Source: Calvatia gigantea (taxonomy: Eukaryota > Basidiomycota > Agaricomycetes > Agaricales > Lycoperdaceae). Taken from it: 64,000 bases of DNA. How positions within the stretch are numbered: the stretch's first letter is position 1; each line of letters opens with the position of its first letter. Positions 34,917-45,304 of this stretch are shown here, piece by piece. A model generated the notes under the pieces. The model searched no databases. It was not told the origin of the DNA and worked only from the letters and a program-made list of their open reading frames with translations. Made by a program: the position numbers and the translations under genes. The stretch covers positions 1,488,001 to 1,552,000 of the forward strand of contig JACAAK010000009.1 in NCBI GenBank assembly GCA_025093985.1, in the 5' to 3' direction.

Positions 34917-35318
34917 TCATGCCTCAGGAAGCTCATCGAAGTCTCTGTTTATGACTGTGGTGGCAAGTGCTTTTTTAGTGGCAGTGATGAGAAACTTTCC
35001 TTTGTTGGAGCGTGCTAAGAAGATGGGTGAGTGGCTTTGCCCGTCTTGTCGGATAGGGACTGGGATGCTGTTGTATGGGAAATTGGTGGTGGTGGAGCTG
35101 TCCCAATAGTTCTTGACTATTGAGTTCCAATAATGTTGGTCCTTTTCTTGTCCTGGCAACACAGTGTGGAATCTTGTGGGTGGGAGAAAAACCGATACGA
35201 GTTGTGGCAGTATGATGGTTTTAATGAAGTGATGGAGGGCATTGACTTCTTCTTTTATTGAAACTGTGGTTTCCTCGTCCATAGGGGTATCAGTGTGGGT
35301 CGGTGGTGTGGGGTTGAT
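34917..35318 (-). pseudogene. Element C ORF3, C-terminal part
   Basis: It continues 42027-41440 after the D insertion. An open block from 35282 to 34917 reads MDEETTVSIKEEVNALHHFI to FDELPEA (TGA 34919-34917). The RR pair conserved in younger copies is HH. Product unknown; see the A copy. Confidence 0.75.
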
Positions 35319-35625
35319 TGTTACGACCTTAGTCGGTTTAGACCTCAGGTTGCAGCTCTGGCTAAGTCTTGAGGGTGAGTAAGGGAAAGAGAACAGAAGG
35401 TGGTTAAGCGTACTGAATACAGCAGGGTGTATGTACGCTTAAATAGGTTTAAGGCTATCTGGTTGAACAGATGGAGTAACTACATGAAACGTCCGGTTAA
35501 GGCGTGGTAGCTAATACAAGTCATATCTCGGAGAACGCTGGACTAGAATAACTGAAACAGGCACGCGGATAGTTGGGAATGCAGAATAGCACGGAACTTG
35601 TTATGATCGGTGGAAACTCATAACA
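35319..35625 (-). repeat. Element D 3' LTR
   Basis: The 307-bp LTR has an exact 11-mer match to the D PBS (GGTTAAGCGT at about 35404). Confidence 0.9.
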
Positions 35626-35643
35626 ATACCCTCCGGTTAGACT

Positions 35644-36330
35644 TTATGCCTTAGGAAGTTCGTCGAACTCTCCATTGACCACGGCTGCGGCGAGGGCTTT
35701 CTTGGTGGCCCCGATGAGGTACTTTCCTTCATTGGAGCGTGCGAAGAAGACGGGCAAGTGGCTGCGGCCATCTTGATGGATAGGGACTGGGACTCCATTG
35801 AAGGGGAACTCGGTGACAGTTGAGTTGTCCCAGTAGCTCTTGACTATCGCTTTCCAATAATGTTGGTCCTTTTCTTGGCCTGGTAGTACACTGCGGAATC
35901 TTGCTGGTGGGAGAAAAACTGATATGATCTGTGGTGGGGTGATGGTTTTTATGAATCATCGGAGTGCGTTGACTTCCTCTTTCATCGAGATGGTGGTTTC
36001 TTCGTCCATGGGTGTATCTGCTCGTTTGGCTGGTGGGGAACGGATGGTGGTGTGTAGGTCGGCGAGAGTAATGTGACAGTTTACTGCGAGTCGTTTGTTT
36101 TGGGCCAGTAATTGTTTCCACTTCGTTGTTTGTGGCCTTGTTGACATCTTTGAGGAGTGTCTCGAGGAGTCCTTGTGCTGGGGACAGGGGTGGTTGCGAG
36201 GTTATAACAGGTACCTTGGGGTGTGGGTGCGTGGCTATTGCCTGGCTTCAGGAGGGGGACTGAGGAGATCGTGGTCAGGTTGGGGTGGACGAGGGAGTTG
36301 ATTGAGATGCAGGTTGGCTTGGGAGGACAT
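35644..36330 (-). pseudogene. Element D ORF3 (shortened, frameshifted)
   Basis: ATG 36330 is six bases after the pol stop TAG (36339-36337): TAG CCA AAT ATG. The gene is ~300 bases shorter than in A because residues of roughly 75-175 are deleted, and frames shift near 36130-36070. It ends EFDELPKA TAA at 35644. At 35961-35956 it reads CGA TGA where A has TGA CGA. This shows that the ancestral pair was CGA CGA (Arg-Arg). Confidence 0.75.
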
Positions 36331-36336
36331 ATTTGG

Positions 36337-39300
36337 CTAATTTTTCTGTCTGGGGGTTGACTTGGCTGATGGTTTTCTGGATTTCTTGCCCCCCTTTTTA
36401 TAGGTATCCTCCGGATGCCTTTTGTGGTACTCCTGCTATTGCATCTTGGGTGTTTTGCAAGTTTGACTCCACTGTCCACATATCTTCTTCGTTGCTGTAT
36501 CCTTTCCAGTGTATAAGGAATTGATATCCCCTTCCTTTTCATCGTTTTCCTTGGACTTCTTCTACTTCGTACTCCTCTTCGTTGTTGATGATCACTGGCT
36601 CGGGCACTGGTGCTTCTTTCTGGATGTGGAATGATGCTCTCTGTGTCGGGGTTAACAGCTGTCTGTTGAATACATCGTGGATGGCCCATCCTTCTGGTAT
36701 CACTAGCTGATATGCTGCTTCTCCTATTTTTTCCTTAATTCGGAAAGGTCCATACCTTTTTTGGCCTAGTTTCTTTGATGGCTGATTGGTATGGATGTTG
36801 GTGTTCTCCAACCATACTTCATCGTTGATCTGGTATGTCCTCGTGTTCATTTTGCTATTGTCATGCAGTTTGTTTCATCCGTTCTTGATATGATCGTAGT
36901 GCGGAAGCTGGCATTATTCCTTGCATTTTGGAGCTGTTCTAGGAACTCCGTACTGCTAGGGTTGTTCAGTCGTTCCGTTTTCCTTTCCTTTCCAGGGGTG
37001 TCTGCTGTAGTTTAGGTAGAATGGTGTCTCCTGTGTACCGCTGTGTTTCTTGTCAGTTGTATTGGAATTCGGCCATGGGTAGCCATTTTGTCCAGTCAGT
37101 TTTGGTCGTAGTTGCAATATATCCTCAAGTATGTTTCGACTTCCCTGTTGATCCTTTCTGTTTGTCCGTCGGTTTGTGGGTGGTAAGCTGTCGACAGGTT
37201 TCGTTCTATCCCTAGTCCTTTGAGTAGTTCGCTGGTGAATTCGAATGCAAACTGTGGTCCTCGGTCACTAAGGACTTTCCTCAGCATTCCGTGTAGCTTC
37301 CATATTTCGTCCCGGTAGTGCTGTGCTAGTTCTTTTGAGGAAACATCCGTTCTTGTCACTATAAGTCGTATCATTTTTGAGAATTGATTGACAATGACTA
37401 GGATGGCGTCTTTTCCTTCTGATTCGGGCAGTGGTCCAATGAGGTCGATACTCACTTCTTCCCATGGACCGTTGGGGATGGGAAGCAGGGTGTAGAGGTG
37501 TCTTCAGAGGTGTCTTGCGTGGCTTGTTCCGTTGGCAACTTTGGCAACCTCTAATGTACTTTTGAGCGTCCAGTTCAGATTGTCAGCCACCAGTAATCTC
37601 TGGTTACCAGCTCGATCATTCGGTGTTGTCCCGGGTGTCCTGCGTTGGGGGCATCGTGGTACTGGTATAGTATTTCCTCTCTGAGTGTTGGTTCGGGTGG
37701 CACTATACATGCTGGTATTTTTGTAGATTATTCCGTCAGTGTTCGGTGATGTCAGGGTCTTGGTCACGTATTTTTTTGATGATGGCCATTTCTCTTCTTT
37801 TGTTCACCTTGATTCATTCTTTGAAGGTTGGTTCCATGAATAGTTCAGCATGGAGTAGGATGGTCCCTTCTCCTGGTTCGTTGTCAGGTTTTGCTCATCC
37901 ACCAGGCATCTCGGATCATGGTGACTAGTTTTTCTTCTTCTTGGTCTGGTTCTTGGTAGATTCTGGAGAGGAGGTCCGCTTTTGTATTCATTTTCCCTGG
38001 TATGTGGCACAATATGAAATCGTAATCTTGTAGTCGTAGGTACCATCTTGCTTGTCAGCCATTTAGTTTTTGGGGTTCCCTATAGTATTTCAGGTTCTCG
38101 TGGTCGGTCCAGATTTCGAATTTCTCTTCTGCATCCAGTAGGTAGTGTCGCCATTCTTTTAATGTGTGTACGATTGCTAGCAGCTCCTTGTCGTAGATTT
38201 CAGTAATTTCGCTCTGCCGGTGATAGTGTATGGGATGTGAATGCGATTGGGTGCCACTTCGAATTCTGCTCTTGTGAGAGTACTCCCCCTAATACATAGT
38301 TTGATGCGTCGACTTCTACTTGGAATTGACCTTCCCTTTGGGGTAGTACTAGGGTGGGTTCTTCTGTGATTTGTTGTTTTAGTTCGTCAAACGCAGATTG
38401 TTGTTCTTTCTCCCCATTCCCATTCTTCTGATCCTTTTAGTTTGTTCAATGGGGCTGCTATCTTGCTGAAGTTTTTTATAAATCGGCAGGTAGTAGTTGG
38501 CGAAACCGAGGAATCTTTCTATTCCCTTTTTGTTGTGTGGTTGGGGCCATTCTCAGTACTGATTTTACTTTCTCGGCCTCCATTTCGATGCGTCCATGTC
38601 CTACTGTTACTCCTAGCATTGGGATTTCTTCGGCGTCAAAAATGCATTTGGATCGTTTGAAGCATAGGTTGTGTTCGGCCGCTCTTTCCAGGAATCGGAT
38701 CATTCGTTCTCGCAGTTGTTCCTTGGTGTCGCCTGGAATTGCGAAGTTGTCCAGTGTAGTTTACTATATCTCCATTGCATAACAGGTCTCGGAAGATGCT
38801 TGCCATCATTCTTGAGAATGTTCCTGGTGAATTGCTAAGACCGAAGAACATTACTGTTGGTTTGAATAGCCCTTCGTTGGTTAGGAAGGCTGCTTTCCAC
38901 TCGTCTCCTTCTTTGATACAGGACGTTGTTATATCCCCAAATGATGTCTAGTTTGTTGAAGTATTTGGCTTTTCCTAATTTGTCAATGACTTCCCCAATT
39001 CGAGGCAGCGGCGTTTTGTCCTTGATGACTACCTTGTTCAGTCGTCGGTAATCTTGAATGAGTCGTTTTGAGCCATCCTTTTTTGGGATGAAAAAGGTGG
39101 GCGTGGCGTATGGCGATTTCGATGGTCGTATTCGTCCTGATTCGAGGTTTTCCTTAACAAATGTTTTGAGTTTGTCTTGTTCTTTGATCGTCATGTTATA
39201 GGTTCCTGCATTGATTTCCTTGGGTGCGTCTTCTGTTAGGATTATCTCATGGTCCCATTCTGTTCATTTGGGTAGTTTGTCGAATGTGGTTTTGTTGAAC

Positions 39301-39911
39301 AGATGTGTGAATGGCCGGACGTAGTCCTGGTAGGTCTGATGGTTCGGTGGGGTCGGGTTCTTCTTCTTCTTCCCATATGTCTTCAGTGGTGGCCATGCTC
39401 CGGATCTTGTCTGTTACCTGGATGTCTTGATGAGGGACTTTGCAGTCCTTTGGGCATCGATTGAACTTTATTTCTCCTGTTCGCCAGTTTACTTCCAGGT
39501 TGTGTTTGATGAGCCAGTCGTGTCCTAGAAATATTTCTGCTCTGTCTTGGAGTTGTACGACCTGATGCTTCAATTGTCTCTTTGTGCCCTTCGATTTCCA
39601 TGTGTATAGTTGCTTTTTCTGTGACCTTTCCTCCTTGGTTCGTCGTGCCGTCCTGCGTTAAGTACCTGTGATTTCTTGTCCTAATTTTTCTGTGGGGATT
39701 CTTTCTTCGTCTACCAGTCCTTTTGCTGATGCTGCTGGTGGTGCATCCTGAATCGACTATAGTGTTTACTGTTATCCTTTTTGTCGGGGTCTGGATCTTC
39801 CCTTTTAGGTTTAGTTCGTGCTTTCGTTTCTGAGGAATCATGTAGTATTCTTCTGATATCCTAGATACAAGTTTCTTGACTCTCGAGATAGCGCCTACTC
39901 GGAGTCTCCAG
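36337..39911 (-). pseudogene. Element D pol (frameshifted)
   Basis: All domains are readable but in changing frames: protease with TIVDSGCTTSSISKR (about 39770-39720), RT (39194-38640; PTFFIPKKDGSKRLIQDY, then the YMDD region damaged at about 38760), RNase H (about 38340-38080), IN core (37455-37096; SIDLIGPLPESEGKDAILVI and SDRGPQFAFEF), GPY and chromodomain (36850-36540). It differs from A mainly by single-base insertions and deletions and few substitutions. The frame ends at TAG 36337. Confidence 0.8.
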
Positions 39912-41046
39912 AAAAATCCTGATGTTCTTCTGGCTTGGCTTCATCTATTGCTCAGATCTGTACCTTCTTTGGTGTGGTGCATGCTTTGGCTATGTATCCA
40001 ATTTTGCCGCAGTTGTAGCATGTTATTCCTTTGGGCTTTTTGCAGTCTTTGGACATGTGTCCTGAATATTCTGCAATTGTAGCACTTGGGTTCCCCTTTT
40101 GCATTGAACACGTGTCGCCTGCTCTCTATTTCCATGGGTTCTCCCATTCCTCCGTAAGTGGTTCCCGAGTTAGTCTTCTTATCCCCTCAGTATTCAGATG
40201 CCTCATACCCCTGTCCAACTGCTAATATGGCCTCTTTCCATTCTGGGTATGTGTCAGGTTGAGCTGCTGGGGGGTAGCCTGTGATGGTGTGGATAATATC
40301 TTGTCGGGCGTTTTTTCGCAGTAAGAACATGGCGTGTCAGTTATCAGTTTTTGCCTTGTTTTTGAGTACTTCGAATTCGATGAGGTAGTCGGCCGTGTTT
40401 CTATTTCCTTGTTTGAATTTTTCAATCTGCCATTCCGCCTTTGCGTTCATGGCATCATCCGAAAAGGTTCGTTTGAATTCTTTGGCAAATATTTTCCAAT
40501 CCACGGAGTCTTCTCCTTCCAAAATTTGTGGTGCTTTCATTGCCGCATATGCTCCTGCTGTTCCCCCCCTTAGTCTGGCTAGGACTGCTATGGCTTTATC
40601 GTCTGCCATTGCGACCTTGTTGAATTTCATGAAGAGTGTCATGGCTCTCCACCAGTCAGTCGAAATTTGGTTCGGGTTCCATCGAAGAACCCTGGGTCAG
40701 GTACAAGTCCCTTTGTGCTGGGTGTTGTGGTGGGTGCAGTATTGTCCGTCATTTCTGAATCTCCTGATTCTGATTCTGTTTTGGTGTCTTGGTTCTCCTG
40801 TTGTCCTAACTGTTCTTCTGCTATGTTGAGTTCGTCGAAGAGTTCTGATATAACTGCTTCTACTCCTGTTGGGTTTACTCCTTGTGTGGTTTCTCTGGGT
40901 TCATTGTCTGTCACAACCGTTTCTGGTGCAGGTACTTCGGGGTTCTCTGCTTCTTCGTCCAATGACTCGGTTTCGCTGTCTGTTTCAAGTTTGTCGTCTG
41001 TAACTTCAAGCTGGGGTTCTCTGTATTCGTCGGGGTTCGAGCTCAT
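39895..41046 (-). pseudogene. Element D gag (frameshifted)
   Basis: ATG 41046 gives MSSNPDEYREPQLEVTDDKL. The acidic N-terminus is open to about 40680. A frame change near the FDDWW motif (40660) leads to the capsid block (40642-40337), and a further break falls within the first zinc knuckle (40060-40080). TAG is at 39897-39895, and the shift-site complement GAAAAATCC is at 39911-39919. Confidence 0.8.
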
Positions 41047-41114
41047 ATAATGGCTCCTGGGTTCGTCGTGGTTCGAGTCCTTTTTCAACTCTGTTTTTGC
41101 AAGGTGAGGTGGCG

Positions 41115-41125
41115 ACGCTTAACCA
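41115..41125 (-). promoter_or_regulatory. Element D primer-binding site
   Basis: TGGTTAAGCGT on the minus strand lies two bases inside the LTR. It is exactly complementary to the 11-mer in the 35319-35625 LTR. Confidence 0.75.
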
Positions 41126-41127
41126 AA

Positions 41128-41434
41128 TGTTATGACCTTAGTCGGTTTAGACCTCAGGTTGCAGCTCTGGCTAAGTCTTGAGGGCGAGTAAGGGAAAGAG
41201 AACAGAAGGTGGTTAAGTGTACTGAATACAGCAGGGTGTATGTATGCTTAAATAGGTTTAAGGCTATCTGGTTGAACAGATGGAGTAACTACATGAAATG
41301 TCCAGTTAAGGCGTGGTAGCTAATACGAGTTATATCTCGGAGAACGCTGGACTAGAATAACTGAAACAGGCACGCGGATAGTTGGGAATGCAGAATAGCA
41401 CGGAACTCGTTATGATTGGTGGAAACTCATAACA
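41128..41434 (-). repeat. Element D 5' LTR
   Basis: The 307-bp LTR is followed by TTGAT (41435-41439). The LTR pair differs at only a few CpG sites, so D is young. Confidence 0.9.
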
Positions 41435-41439
41435 TTGAT

Positions 41440-42027
41440 GGTGTCATGTAGTTCAGACAGGGTGATGTGGATTCTGTCAACCAAGGTATTGATGTTGGGG
41501 TCTTCATTTGACTTGTCTCTTCCGAGTAACTTCATGGCTATGTCGGCGAGCTTTAGGAATATATTGGCAATGTCGAGGTGATTGAAGACCTCAAGGCCCA
41601 AATTGATTCGGCTTTGGAGTCCTTGGACATGATCCTTTTTGTTAGGGGTGAGGGCGGACTGGTCTAGTGCTCGGAAGATGGCGGGGATGTGCTGGTTGGT
41701 GGAGGAGGAGGCATTGGTGAATCTGGCGTACATATTAGCGAAGGTGATACATGCAGTGGCAAGGGTAATGTGCTGGTTTACTACCAACCATTTGTTCTGG
41801 GTGGTAATGTTCTCAATCTCACTGTTGGTTACCTTGTTGACGTCTTTGAGCAAGGCTTCGAGGAGTCCTTGTGCAGGGGATGGTGTCTTAGCGAGATTGA
41901 AACGAGTTCCCTGGGGAGCAGGTGCTCAGCTGTTACCTGGCTCAGGGAACGGAAGAGAGGAGATTCTGGTGGGAGTGGGATGGACAAGGGAGTTGATAGC
42001 AATGCGGTTGGATTGGGAGGCAGGCAT
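41440..42027 (-). pseudogene. Element C ORF3, N-terminal part
   Basis: ATG 42027 follows TAA ACA AAC. The long open block (41853-41440) holds LKDVNKVTNSEIENITTQNK, then TACITFANMYARFTNASSST and DIANIFLKLADIAMKLLGRD. D insertion ends it at 41440; the rest is at 35313-34917. This copy shows that the helical middle of ORF3 has stayed open while pol has collected stops. Confidence 0.8.
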
Positions 42028-42033
42028 GTTTGT

Positions 42034-44915
42034 TTAGTTCTTTTGTCTAGGTTGCTTGTTTGCTGCTTTTTTGTGTTTTCTGCCCCCTCTTTTATGGGTA
42101 TCCTCCGGATGCCTTTTCAGGTAGTCTCTTATGGCGCCCTTAGTGTTTTCCAGGTTGGATTCCGCTGTCCACGTATCTTCTTTATTGCTGTATCCCTTCC
42201 AGTGGACCAGGAATTGATAGCCCCTTCCTCGCTTTCGTTGTCCATGGATCTCGTCTACTTCATATTCTTCTTCATTGTTGATGATCACTGGATCGGGTGC
42301 TGATGGCTGTTTTTGACTCGGGAACTCCACCTGGTGTACTGGTGTCAGGAGCTGTTCATTGAATACATCATGGATGGCCCATCCATCTGGCAGTTTCAGC
42401 CAATATGCTGCTTCTCCTATCTTTTCCTTAATAAGAAAAGGTCCATACTGTTTTTGGCCTAGCTTCTTTGATGATTGATTGGTATGGATATTGGTGCTTT
42501 CTAACCATACTTTATCTCCTGTTTGGTAAATGTTGGTGTGGGTTCTGCTGTGGTTGTGTTGCTGTTTCATCTTTTCTTGATATGTCTGTAGTGCTGATGA
42601 GGCATTGTCTTGGGTGGCCTGTAGTTGTTCCAGGAATGCTGTGGTGACAGGGTTGTTTGTTATTGGCTCGTTTTTGCCTTTCCATGGATTTCTTCCATAA
42701 TTTAGGAAAAATGGCGTTTCTTGTGTTCCTCCATGTCGTTTGTTATTGTACTGAAACTCTGTGATGGGGAGCCATTCCATCCAGTCATCCTGGTTGTAGT
42801 TGCAGTACAAGCAGATATAGGTCTCTACTTCTCTGTTGATGCGCTCAGTTTGACCATCTGTTTGTGGGTGATATGCAGTTGATAGATTTTGTTTGATGCC
42901 GAGCCCTTTAAACAGCTCCTTGGTGAATTCTGATGCGAATTGAGGTCCTCGGTCACTAAGCACTTTCCTCGGCAGTCCATGTAGCTTCCATATTTCGTCC
43001 CAGTATATCTTTGCAACGTCTTTAGACGATGCATCCGTGGTTGTCACTGAGAGTCGTATCATTTTTGTGAAGCAATCCACAATGACTAGTATTGCATCTT
43101 TTCCTTTAGATTCTGGCAGTGGTCTGATCATGTCGATACTAATTTCTTCCCAGGGCCCATTTGGTATCGGAAGGGGATATAGTGGCGATTTGAGCGATGT
43201 TGTTCTAGACTTGGCTTTTTGACAGGCTTGACACCCCTGGATATACTTCTTGATGTCTTTTCGTATTGATGGCCACCAGTAGTCTCGGCTGATTAATTCT
43301 GTCATCCTGTGTTGTCCTGGGTGTCCTGTGTCTGGGGTGTCATGGTACTGTATTAGGACTTCCTCTTGTAGTTTCTGATTGGGTGGAACATATGCACTAT
43401 TCTGCTTGTAGATTATTCCGCCATCCTCAGTGAGTTGGGACCCTTGCTTCTTCAGCTCAGTTAGGACCACTGTTTCCTGCTGGGTCTGGTTTCGAATTCG
43501 CTCTAGGAAGTTAGGTTTGATGAATAGTTCCACTCGTAGGAGTACTGTGCTGTCTGTGCCCTTCGTCTGTAGCCAGCTTTCTCGAATCATGGTGACTAGT
43601 TTGTCTTCTTGTTCTTTTGGCATTTGGTGGATGCGGGACAGAAGGTCGGCTTTTGTGTTTGTTTTTCCCGGTACATGTCGTAGTGTGAAGTCGTAGTCTT
43701 GTAGTCGCAGATACCACTGTGCTTGTCGTCCATTTAGTTTTTGTGGTTCTCGGTAATACTTCAGGTTCTCATGGTCCGTCCAGATTTCGAATCGTTCTTC
43801 GGCATCTAGGAGGTAATGTCTCCATTCTTTTAGGGCATGGACAATGGCCAGCAGTTCCTTGTTGTATATTTCATAGTTCTGTTCTGCTGGTGACAGGGTT
43901 TGTGATGTGAAGGCAATGGGATGCCATTTTTCTTCTTGTAGTTGCGAGAGTACCCCTCCTAATGCATAATCTAATGCATCGACTTCTACTCTAAATTGGC
44001 CATGCCTTTGTGGTAGTGTCAGGACCAGTTCCTCAGTGATGCATTTCTTGAGTTGATTGAATGAGTCCTGGTGCTCTTGCGTCCATTCCCATGTGGCTGC
44101 TCCTTTGAGCTTGTTTAGGGGTCCTGCAATTGTGCTAAAATTTTTGATGAAGTGTCAATAGTAGTTTGCGAACCCTAGGAACCTCTCTACTCCCTTGGTG
44201 TTTTTGGGTTCGGGCCATTCTCATACTGATTTTACTTTGTCTTCTTCCATTTCAATTTGGCCATGTCCTACTTTAACTTCTAGCATGGGGATTTCTTCCG
44301 CATCAAAAATGCACTTGGTCCATTTGAAGCATAGATTATACTGGGCTGCTCATTCCAGGAATTGTACTGTCCATTCCTTTAGTTGCTCCTTAGTGTCTCC
44401 CGGGATGGCAAAGTCATCCATGTAGTTTACAATATCTCCGTTTTGTAAGAGGTCGCAGAAGATGCTTGTCATCATTCTGGAGAACATTCCTGGCGAGTTG
44501 CTTAGACCAAAGTACATGACTGTAGGTTCGAAGAGTCCTTCATTAGTGAGGAAGGCTGCCTTCCATTCATCTCCCTCTTTGATCCTGACATTGTTGTATC
44601 CCCAAATGATGTCCAGTTTGTTGAAGTATTTGGCTTTTCCAAGTTTGTCAATTACTTCACCAATTCTTGGCAACAGAGTTTTATCTTTGATGACCATGTT
44701 GTTTAGACGTCTATAATCCTGGATCAGCCTTTTGGACCCGTCTTTCTTTGGGATGAAGAATGTTGGTGCTGCATATGGGGATTTCGACAGTCGTATTCGT
44801 CCCAATTCTAGGTTTTCCTTGATGAATGACTTGAGTTCATCCTGTTCTTTAACCGTCATGTTATATGTTCCCATGCTTATTTCTTTTGGGGCGTCTTTTG
44901 TTAGGACTATCTCAT
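42034..44915 (-). pseudogene. Element C pol, main part (RT to chromodomain)
   Basis: The part downstream of the A insertion. RT is open from 44915 to 44350 ([40 protein letters not shown]). RNase H (about 44010-43700) has a few TGA stops. Then comes a 529-codon open block (43623-42034): the IN zinc region (YHDTPDTGHPGQHRMTEL, then GCQACQ), the core (SIDMIRPLPESKGKDAILVI, SDRGPQFASEF, QTERINREVETY), GPY (LGQKQYGPFLIKEK) and the chromodomain (EEEYEVDEIHGQRKRGRGYQ, HWKGYSNKEDTW). All integrase catalytic residues are kept. Stop TAA is at 42036-42034. Confidence 0.85.
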
Positions 44916-45223
44916 TGTTATGAGTTTCCACCGATCATAATGAGTTCCGTGCTATTCTACATTCCTAACTATCTGTGTACCTGTTTCAGTTATTCTAGTC
45001 CAGCATTCTCCGAAGATATGACTCGCACTAACTACCACGCCTTGACCGGACGTTTCATGTAGTTACTCCATCTGTTCAACCGGATAACTCTAGACGTATT
45101 TAAGTGTACATACACCCTGTTGTATTCGGTACGCTTAACCACCTTTTGTTCTCTTTCCCTTACTCGCCCTCAAGACTTAGCCAGAGCTGCAACCTGAGGT
45201 CTAAACCGACTAAGGTCGTAACA
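44916..45223 (+). repeat. Element A 5' LTR
   Basis: The 308-bp LTR runs from TGTTATGAGTTTCC to AAGGTCGTAACA. It is almost identical to 51001-51308; the differences seen are CG/TG or CG/CA sites (for example near 44941 and 45105). That marks a young insertion. Confidence 0.95.
45097..45141 (+). promoter_or_regulatory. Element A core promoter and inferred RNA start
   Basis: TATA-like TATTTAAG (45097-45104) lies 34 bases before ACGCTTAACCA (45131-45141), which is complementary to the PBS. The spacing suits transcription starting at this 11-mer. In the 3' LTR copy the TATA-side TTAAGCGTAC and start-side GTACGCTTAA form perfect 10-bp inverted arms. Confidence 0.65.
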
Positions 45224-45225
45224 TT

Positions 45226-45236
45226 TGGTTAAGCGT
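45226..45236 (+). promoter_or_regulatory. Element A primer-binding site (self-primer type)
   Basis: TGGTTAAGCGT starts two bases after the LTR and is perfectly complementary over 11 bases to 45131-45141. I infer priming by the element's own RNA 5' end, as known for Tf1 of fission yeast. Confidence 0.75.
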
Positions 45237-45304
45237 CATCACCTCACCTTGCAGGAGACAGAGTTGAAAAAGACTCGAACCACGACGAACCCAGGAGCCA
45301 TTAT

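Larger units (their letters stand above)
35319..41434 (-). mobile_element. Family-1 element D (young, with small indels)
   Basis: The LTRs are 35319-35625 and 41128-41434, with TSD TTGAT on both sides. The PBS complement ACGCTTAACCA is at 41115-41125. Gag (41046-39895), pol (to 36337) and ORF3 (36330-35644) are all present. CpG content is high, as in A, so the copy is recent. However, many single-base indels break the frames, which may be real or may be base-calling errors. Confidence 0.9.

Noticed and set aside
42034..43623. A 529-codon ORF as a free-standing host integrase-like gene
   Set aside because: It is the continuous 3' part of element C pol, with RT and RNase H upstream and ORF3 and LTR downstream.
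45224..45240. tRNA-primed PBS
   Set aside because: I cannot match TGGTTAAGCGTC to a tRNA 3' end from memory with confidence, whereas the 11-base match to the RNA start is exact and covaries. A tRNA search would be decisive.
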